Shown: in pieces, positions 1 to 5,619 of the stretch | Position numbering within the stretch: the first letter of the stretch is position 1 | Layout of the letters: every line of letters begins with the position of its first letter | Program-made: the position numbers and the translations under genes | NCBI GenBank assembly: GCA_964477875.1 | Contig: CAYZFR010000110.1 | Span: forward strand, 1 to 13,265 | Length of the DNA stretch: 13,265 nucleotides | Source: Kuafuiihalomonas sp964477875 | GTDB taxonomy: Bacteria; Myxococcota; Kuafuiibacteriia; Kuafuiibacteriales; Kuafuiibacteriaceae | Reading direction: 5' to 3' | The notes under the pieces: generated by a model | The model's input: the letters and a program-made list of their open reading frames with translations, nothing else | Database searches by the model: none | Told to the model about the DNA's origin: nothing

Positions 1-216
1 CACCTCGGACGAAGGCCCTCGTTTTTCAAGTTTCTACTGACTCAGGACACTAGGGCCGACGCTTTGCGTCGAGGCGCTCGTCTCGGCGAGCCGAGTCATC
101 GACTTGGACGGCGCTGAGCTCGATCCTTCAATGCTGGCGCATCGAACGCGTGTACGACAGGCGATCTTCAGTGCCCCCCCTAGTGCCCGGATTCTGGAGC
201 TGGTAGCGCGGCAGCT
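1..216. other. Left-edge region with no supported gene
   Basis: No open frame here has a convincing protein. All three plus-strand frames entering from the left edge reach stops by about position 117, so at most the tail of an upstream plus-strand gene is present and its frame cannot be chosen. Two perfect hairpins lie next to each other: CGACGC-TTT-GCGTCG at 57-71 and CTCGGC-GA-GCCGAG at 82-95. Neither is followed by a T run, so they are not clear intrinsic terminators. A GGAG at 196-199 is too far from the ATG at 217 to be a good ribosome binding site. No recognisable promoter was found. Confidence 0.4.
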
Positions 217-762
217 ATGAAGCGATTGCTGCTCCCTTCTGCATTGACCTTCGTAGGTGCCCTTGCGCTGGCCCCCTCCGTCTCGCGGGCTGATCCCGTC
301 GAGCGCCCCGAGGCCGGTGATCTCTCCCTGAGCTTCGGCGTGCCCAGCGGCGGCAACGACTATGCCGCCGGCGCCGCCGGTCTGTGGTGGATGGCGTCGG
401 ACTCGCTGAACCTCGGCTTCAACCTGGGTCTGGGCGTCAACTTCGACCAGGACAACGCGGTCGACGTCCTCCTGGCGCCTGCCCTCCGCTACTATTTCCT
501 GAAGGCGGACCGCGTCAGCCCCTTTTTGCTCGGGCAGATGAACCTTCGAATCTTCGAAAACGGACCGGACGCCGACCTCAACTTCGGGTTGTTGACGGGC
601 CTGGGGGCAGAGGTGTGGCTGATCTCGGAGCTCAGCCTCGCGGGCTACGTCGGCATGGGATTCGACCTCTACCAAGGTGAAGGGGGCTCGGCTTCGATCG
701 GCACCCTCACCTCCGGCCTCACCTTGAACCTCTACTTCGACTTCGCCGACGGAGACGGATGA
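217..762 (+). CDS. Outer-membrane beta-barrel-like protein, exported
   Basis: A 181-residue protein with a clear Sec signal peptide: basic start MKR, hydrophobic core at about 4-20, and a probable signal peptidase I site after SRA at 23-25. The mature part is glycine-rich, with alternating hydrophobic and polar stretches ending in aromatics, such as LRYYF near residues 90-95 and LNLYFDF close to the C-terminus. This is typical of small 8-strand barrels of the OmpA/OmpW size class. It lacks the usual terminal aromatic residue because a short ADGDG tail follows the last strand. No catalytic motif is visible, and the role (porin-like, structural or adhesive) is unknown. The stop overlaps the start of the next gene by 4 bases, so the two are probably one transcript. 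The barrel call is inferred from pattern, not from a recognised family. Confidence 0.72.
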   Translation: MKRLLLPSALTFVGALALAPSVSRADPVERPEAGDLSLSFGVPSGGNDYAAGAAGLWWMASDSLNLGFNLGLGVNFDQDNAVDVLLAPALRYYFLKADRVSPFLLGQMNLRIFENGPDADLNFGLLTGLGAEVWLISELSLAGYVGMGFDLYQGEGGSASIGTLTSGLTLNLYFDFADGDG

Positions 763-1502
763 TGCGCATCGCATTGCCGCGGCGGAGGTCGATCCGGTAT
801 GAACAGGCCGTGAGGTGGACGAATCGAAGCGTTTGCGCGCTGCTGGCGGGCTTGGGCCTTTCATCCTGTGGAGGGCTCGACGAGGCACCGTCTCGCAAGC
901 AGGCCGTCATCGTCAGGGGAGGTGGGGTGGACGCGGCTCTGGTCCAGGACGAAGACGGAACGGTTCGCGCCTATTTCGCTCCTGAGATCGTAGACGCCAT
1001 CGACGCCGGCCTGGTCCACAAGCAGGGCGGCGGCGGTCTTCCTTTCGACCCAAGCGAAGGCTTCGGCTTGGGAGAGAACGAGGACACGGGCTTCCGCGTT
1101 CGGTCCGGTTCAACCCGCTTTTCCGGCAGCACCGGCGGCTCGACGAGGTTCACGGCGACCACCGGAGGCTCCAGCGGCTTCGACGCCAGTACCGTTTCGG
1201 GAGCGTCCTTCGAGGGCTCTCTTCGGAGCCCGCGCGTGACGCCTACATGTGACCTCGGCGTGCTCTGTAGCTTCGCTTCTTCGCCCGCCGACAGGAACAT
1301 GTGCCGAAGAGGCGTGCGGATGGCATTGGTGCCCGTCAGGCTGGACGCCTTCCTGTGCGCCTTCGTCGACTTCTTCCGCTGCGCGGTCGCGGTCGCCGAT
1401 ACGCCCGCCTTCTCGGGAGAAGTGTGCCTTCCCGAATTGCAGCGCGTCGTCAACGAAGGCATCCGAACCGGCCTCTTCGACCCCAACGACGTCGTCCGCT
1501 GA
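759..1502 (+). CDS. Putative lipoprotein with tandem repeat and Cys-rich C-terminal half
   Basis: A 247-residue protein of unknown function. The ATG at 759 overlaps the preceding stop (ATGA) and has GGAG 4 bases upstream, so translation is probably coupled to the barrel gene. A type II signal peptide is visible: hydrophobic stretch at about 25-36, then the lipobox LSSC with the lipidated Cys at 37. The N-region is long, and an in-frame GTG at 810 would give a more usual signal peptide but has a poor ribosome site. Residues 117-156 form four 10-residue units with Phe at the fifth position of each (121, 131, 141, 151); the first two begin GSTRF. The C-terminal half has six cysteines (164, 170, 182, 200, 208, 223), compatible with disulfides in a periplasmic or surface domain. 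No enzyme motif is seen. Its pairing with the barrel suggests a cell-envelope job, which is inference. Confidence 0.72.
   Translation: MMRIALPRRRSIRYEQAVRWTNRSVCALLAGLGLSSCGGLDEAPSRKQAVIVRGGGVDAALVQDEDGTVRAYFAPEIVDAIDAGLVHKQGGGGLPFDPSEGFGLGENEDTGFRVRSGSTRFSGSTGGSTRFTATTGGSSGFDASTVSGASFEGSLRSPRVTPTCDLGVLCSFASSPADRNMCRRGVRMALVPVRLDAFLCAFVDFFRCAVAVADTPAFSGEVCLPELQRVVNEGIRTGLFDPNDVVR
1107..1226 (+). repeat. Four tandem 30-base units in the lipoprotein gene
   Basis: Four consecutive in-frame 30-base units start at 1107, 1137, 1167 and 1197. Each encodes ten residues with Phe at position five. The first two are closest at protein level (GSTRFSGSTG and GSTRFTATTG), the third is GSSGFDASTV and the fourth is degenerate. 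The DNA copies differ at many third positions, so the duplications are old or selected at protein level. They probably form a flexible Ser/Thr/Gly linker or a short repetitive surface segment. Confidence 0.6.
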
Positions 1503-1530
1503 TTCTCCTGCTCCCGCAGCCAGTGGGAAC

Positions 1531-2160
1531 TCAGTGGGCTACCTGGGTGCGCTTCGGATCGAGGAGCTTACGAGCGCGGGCTCGGACGGCGGGGATGGGA
1601 TGAGACTGTGCGTCCTCGAGGATGGTCTCGGCGAAGGTCTTGTAGCGCTTGGAGCGGCGTCCGAAGACGACCAGAGCCTCCAGGGCGTAGTTCGCGACGA
1701 TGGACTTCTTGCTGGCGAGTAGACCCAGTAGTGTGTCCCACAGCTCCGCCGACATCCGCACTTGCTTGGGGTAGGCGAGAAGAAGGCGGCAGAACTGTTC
1801 CTGGGCCTCCCACTGGGGGAAGTAGCTCATCCGGCCGCGAAGCTCTCGAAGGGCGGTCTGGGTCAGGCGAGGGTCCCCTTCGCAGCCGGCCCGCAGGGCG
1901 TGCATGCCATGGAGGACGAGGAGCTCGTTCTCGGAGTGGTCCAAGAGGACCCGGATCAGATCCTCCACGTCGATGCGGCCGTCCTCGATCATCCGCGCGA
2001 CCTTTGGCGCCTGCCCCAGGGACGTTCGCTGGCCGCGGCTCAAGAGCTGGACGATCTCCGACAGGGTCATAGGCGCAGCCTGCGAACTGAGCGGCCGTCG
2101 GTCCAGACCCAAGCCCTCGAAACTCCTTCGGGGACCATTACTGGTGGTCGGAGGTCCCAT
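1531..2160 (-). CDS. Small HEAT/ARM-like helical protein, last gene of the helicase-nuclease operon
   Basis: About 209 residues from an ATG at 2160; an adjacent GTG at 2163 is also possible. Both lie just past the AddA-like stop at 2179, with AGGGA a few bases before the ATG. A shorter form of 179 residues could start at the ATG at 2070, where the sequence first looks folded (MTLSEIVQLL). The protein is nearly all amphipathic helix in paired units. One segment near residues 155-202 (IVANYALEALVVFG, then a basic helix and PAVRARARKLL) reads like HEAT or ARM repeats. No catalytic motif, signal peptide or membrane segment is seen. HEAT-like proteins usually act as protein-binding scaffolds. Position suggests a partner or regulator of the AddA/AddB-like proteins, but that is inference. 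No named family was recognised. Confidence 0.72.
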   Translation of the reverse strand: MGPPTTSNGPRRSFEGLGLDRRPLSSQAAPMTLSEIVQLLSRGQRTSLGQAPKVARMIEDGRIDVEDLIRVLLDHSENELLVLHGMHALRAGCEGDPRLTQTALRELRGRMSYFPQWEAQEQFCRLLLAYPKQVRMSAELWDTLLGLLASKKSIVANYALEALVVFGRRSKRYKTFAETILEDAQSHPIPAVRARARKLLDPKRTQVAH

Positions 2161-2178
2161 CACTTCCCTGGTGGAGCC

Positions 2179-5100
2179 TCAGTCCTTCTCCGATGGGCCT
2201 CCGACCAGCCAGTCGATCAAGGCGCCGGTGTCGGCTAGGTCGAAGATGCGCCAGTCGAGGAAGGCGGGGTCGCGCTCGTCGAGCCTCAGCGCGCCTTTGC
2301 GCTCGGGCCAGGCGAGCTCGGGGCCGGGGGTGCCGTCGTCGAGCTCCAGGCCGACCACCGGGGGCGGGACGCCGGTCCTCTTCAGGCTGTCGAGGAGCCC
2401 GTGGGTCACGGGGTCGGCGTCTTCGAAAACAGCATCCCAAGTCGTCTCGGTGGACTCGACGGGTCCGACGAGGTGGGTCTCGACAGTGACCTCGGCGCCG
2501 CGCCAGGTGCGGAGAAAGCCTTTGGCGTACTCGCTGAGCTGCTCTTGGTAGATCTGCTCGGCGTGCGAGCCGGGTTGGGGGCGGTCGGTCTTCCAGTCGA
2601 CGATCGTCCAGTGGGTCCGGTTTTCGTCGGTCGGAAAGACCAGGTCGATGATGCCGTTCACGACGACGGGTCGCTGGCCGTCACGCCGGTAGGCGAAGGG
2701 CGTCTCCTGCCAGACTTCGGGGGCGGCCCCCAGCGCGACCATGACGGGGTGCTCCAGCAAGGCTTCCAGCGTCTCGGTGGCGTTCGAGGCGGCTTCATCG
2801 GACAGCTCCATCAATCGGGCCTGTAGCTGCAGCTCTTCGAGGGCATCGGACTTCAGGGCGCCGGGGGCCGCCTGGAGGTCGACGTTCTCGAGCACGCGGT
2901 GGACGAGGCTGCCGGCATCGGCGCCGATGCCGGTCGAGGGGCCGAAGGGCACGCCCCGGCGCCGCACGCGTTCGGTGGCGATCTCTTTGACGCTGCGCCA
3001 CGGCGTGCTGCGCCGGGTGGCGCCTCGAACGAGCTCGGTCCGTTCGGTGCGGAAGGCCTGTAGGCGGAGAGAGGCGTCTCGAGCTCGTTCGCCCAGGTCG
3101 GCGGTGCTCCGGGCCATGGCCTCTTCAACCACGGGGAGCCTGGCTCCAAAGCGGCTTCGGGCTGCTGCGGACGCGTCCAACGGAGACATCCGCCGGATCT
3201 GAATGGAAGCGGCGCCGACCCGGACGATGGCGCCGTCTTCGTGCTTGGACGGATCGGGGAGCCGTTTGCCGATGGCAAACCCGAGCGCGTCCCTTGGGTC
3301 GTCGGTCTTGCGGTCCTCGTGCCAGGGGAGGACGAGCTGATCCTGGGCGCGGGTCGCGGCCACGTACATCCAGCGGATGCGCTCTTTTGCATCCTCGCTG
3401 TTGTCGTCGATCTTGAACTGGTCCCACCTCGAGGGCCTGAGGGGCGACAGGTCGACCGCCAGCTCGTTGGTCATCCGGCGGACGAGAGGACTCTGGCTTC
3501 GCTGGACGCGCTCGGGGTGGGCGACCACGACGATCTTCGCCTGCCGACCCTTGGCCTTGAAGATGGTCGTGATCTCGACCGCGTCGGCGGTGAAGGGACG
3601 AAGGGGCAAGTCTTCATCCTTGTCCCTGGACCTTGCCATGCCCTGGAGGGTCTCGACGATCGACGTCCTCGTCATGCCCGCCGCCTCCATGTCCCGCACC
3701 AGGCTCCGGAGCTTCTCGACGTTGGCGAGGATGCCCGTGCCTCGGGCCATGAGCGACCAGACGCCGAGCACGCCGCTCTCCTCCAGGATCTCGTCCAAGG
3801 GCTCGACCAGGCTGCGGGCGCCTCGTTTCCGCCGCGCCCGCTTCAGAGCCTCCAGAGACGGGCCGAGGGGGCTGCTGGAGGGCTGCGATGCCGCGGTGTA
3901 GCGCCAGCCCCCACCCAGCTTTTTGTGCTCGGCCAGCTCTTCGAAGGAGTGGCCGAAGGCCCCTCGAAGGACGGCCACCACGGACTCTTCGTTCGCGGGC
4001 TCGCCGAGGGCAGACAGGATGTGCAGACCGACCTCGGTCTCGTGGCGCTCGAAGAACGTCTTGCCGCCGTCGACGAAGCTCGGGATGTCGGCCTTCGACA
4101 AGGCCTCGTGAAGGCCCTCGGCCTTCGACCAGGCGGGGAGCACGATCATGCAGTCCCTTGGTTCGACTTCGCCCGACCCGATGAGCTCGTCGAGATAGGC
4201 CACGATGGCCGCCGTCTCGTCCTCGGCCTTGGTGCCCTCAGGGCGCAGCAGGGCCACCGGCGCCAGCTCATCGCTGGCTTCACGAAAGGCCTGCTGCTTT
4301 TGAACCCGGTCTTGGCCTCCGAAAGCTTCGTTGACGAAGTCGACGATGCCCGGGACCGAGCGGAAGTTGCGGCTCGCGGACAGCCGGTCGCCGTCGGCGG
4401 CGATGGTGTTTTGGAGCTTGTTCCAGGTCGCCCATTCGGCCCGGCGGAAGCGGTAGATCGACTGGGCCTCGTCGCCGACCGCGAAAAGGCGTCCAGGAGA
4501 TGGCGGGCGGCCGACCCAGTTGCCGGTGGTGTGGTCTTTGGCCGCCAGCCGGGCCACGATGGCGGCCTGGAGCGGATCCGTATCCTGCACCTCGTCGATC
4601 AGGATGTAGTCGAAGCGGTCCGAGCTGCGCTTCCACACCTCGGGGCTGGTCCGCAGGAGCTCTTCGGCCGCGAAGAGGATGTCGTCGTAGCCGGCCAGGG
4701 CGGCCCGGCGCTTCTCCTCCGCGAAGAGTGGGACGAAATGTTCTTTGGCGTGCAGAAGCACCGTCCGAAGAGTCTCCGGATCGAGCGAGAGCTCTTTATG
4801 AATGTCGATCGCGCGGTGGTAGTGCGTTTTTGCTTCATCCAAGGAAGCGTCAGGCCAGTCGCTGCTGCGTCCCAGTTGGCCAGCTCGTCCCAGCGGCTGC
4901 TCCGGGAGGAGCGAGGTCAGCTCGTTCGCATCGGACGCCGAGCGGATGGCCGCGAGATAGGGGGTCGCTTTCTGAAGGAACTTGCACTCTGCGGGCCTGG
5001 TGCACCGTCCGGAAAGCTCGTCCAGGCCCCGCAGCGTTTCGAACAGCTCGGACTTCAGCTTGGGCACGTCAGACGGATCAGGAACGACCGGCTCCAGGTC

Positions 5101-5619
5101 CCGGTAGGCGCTCAGGGCTTCGAGGGCTTGGTCGAGGGTGTAGGTCTTGACGCTCCGGGCGAGCTTGCTGGCCGTCTCGGGATGGTCGGCCAGGAGCTTC
5201 GACCGCCACCGCTGGCGGGCGGCGGGCAAGGGGAGGGTCTGCAGGACCGACTCGGTGATCTGGGTCGAGGGCAGCCAGCCGGCGACGAAGGCCTCCTGCT
5301 GGATGAGGTCGAGGGCGAAGGCGTGGATGGTAGTGACGGCCATGCGCCCCAGGCCGGCCCGGGCGGCGGTGAGCGTCTCGGAAGCGCGCCCGTCGCCGAT
5401 ACGCGCGTCCAAGCTGATTCGGATCCGGCTCCGGGCCTCGCCGGCCGCGGCTTCGGTGAAGGTGATGGCCGCGATGCGCTCGGGACGGGCGCCGTCCTCC
5501 AGCAGGCCCAGCACGCGCTCGACCAAGATCCGGGTCTTGCCGGCGCCGGCCCCGGCGGCGAGGGCGATGGACCGGTCGCGCTGCTCGACCGCGGCCTGGC
5601 GGAAGGCGCCGTCACTCAT
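2179..5619 (-). CDS. addA: AddA-like (RecB-family) SF1A helicase with intact C-terminal nuclease
   Basis: A 1146-residue protein in the size range of AddA. ATP-driven 3'-5' unwinding from DNA ends plus nuclease cutting is the known role of the family. Helicase motifs in order: Walker A AGAGAGKT 22-29 (Lys28), motif Ia ITFTEAAAGEARSR 52-65, TTIHAF 96-101, Walker B ILIDEVQDTDPLQ 339-351, motif III VGDEAQSIYRFRRA 381-394, motif IV ASRNFRS 415-421, motif V TTIFKAKGRQ 684-692, motif VI MYVAATRAQDQL 751-762. The C-terminal PD-(D/E)XK nuclease is complete: GSLVHRVLE 903-911, GIIDLVF 989-995 (Asp992), IVDWKTD 1006-1012 (Asp1008, Lys1010), and QLSEYAKGF from 1027. Motif V is unusual, with Phe for the normal His and RQ for LE. 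The ATG at 5619 overlaps the AddB-like stop (ATGA) and has GAGGAGA 8-9 bases upstream, so the start is firm. It is either the cell's AddA or a diverged paralogue. Confidence 0.93.
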   Translation of the reverse strand: MSDGAFRQAAVEQRDRSIALAAGAGAGKTRILVERVLGLLEDGARPERIAAITFTEAAAGEARSRIRISLDARIGDGRASETLTAARAGLGRMAVTTIHAFALDLIQQEAFVAGWLPSTQITESVLQTLPLPAARQRWRSKLLADHPETASKLARSVKTYTLDQALEALSAYRDLEPVVPDPSDVPKLKSELFETLRGLDELSGRCTRPAECKFLQKATPYLAAIRSASDANELTSLLPEQPLGRAGQLGRSSDWPDASLDEAKTHYHRAIDIHKELSLDPETLRTVLLHAKEHFVPLFAEEKRRAALAGYDDILFAAEELLRTSPEVWKRSSDRFDYILIDEVQDTDPLQAAIVARLAAKDHTTGNWVGRPPSPGRLFAVGDEAQSIYRFRRAEWATWNKLQNTIAADGDRLSASRNFRSVPGIVDFVNEAFGGQDRVQKQQAFREASDELAPVALLRPEGTKAEDETAAIVAYLDELIGSGEVEPRDCMIVLPAWSKAEGLHEALSKADIPSFVDGGKTFFERHETEVGLHILSALGEPANEESVVAVLRGAFGHSFEELAEHKKLGGGWRYTAASQPSSSPLGPSLEALKRARRKRGARSLVEPLDEILEESGVLGVWSLMARGTGILANVEKLRSLVRDMEAAGMTRTSIVETLQGMARSRDKDEDLPLRPFTADAVEITTIFKAKGRQAKIVVVAHPERVQRSQSPLVRRMTNELAVDLSPLRPSRWDQFKIDDNSEDAKERIRWMYVAATRAQDQLVLPWHEDRKTDDPRDALGFAIGKRLPDPSKHEDGAIVRVGAASIQIRRMSPLDASAAARSRFGARLPVVEEAMARSTADLGERARDASLRLQAFRTERTELVRGATRRSTPWRSVKEIATERVRRRGVPFGPSTGIGADAGSLVHRVLENVDLQAAPGALKSDALEELQLQARLMELSDEAASNATETLEALLEHPVMVALGAAPEVWQETPFAYRRDGQRPVVVNGIIDLVFPTDENRTHWTIVDWKTDRPQPGSHAEQIYQEQLSEYAKGFLRTWRGAEVTVETHLVGPVESTETTWDAVFEDADPVTHGLLDSLKRTGVPPPVVGLELDDGTPGPELAWPERKGALRLDERDPAFLDWRIFDLADTGALIDWLVGGPSEKD

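Noticed and set aside
57..95. Two adjacent hairpins considered as a terminator
   Set aside because: No T run follows either on either strand, and no upstream gene can be identified.
34..888. 284-codon open frame on the minus strand
   Set aside because: Antisense to the barrel gene, which has a clear signal peptide; the reverse product is Val/Glu-Val repeats and Arg/Ser-rich sequence without a fold.
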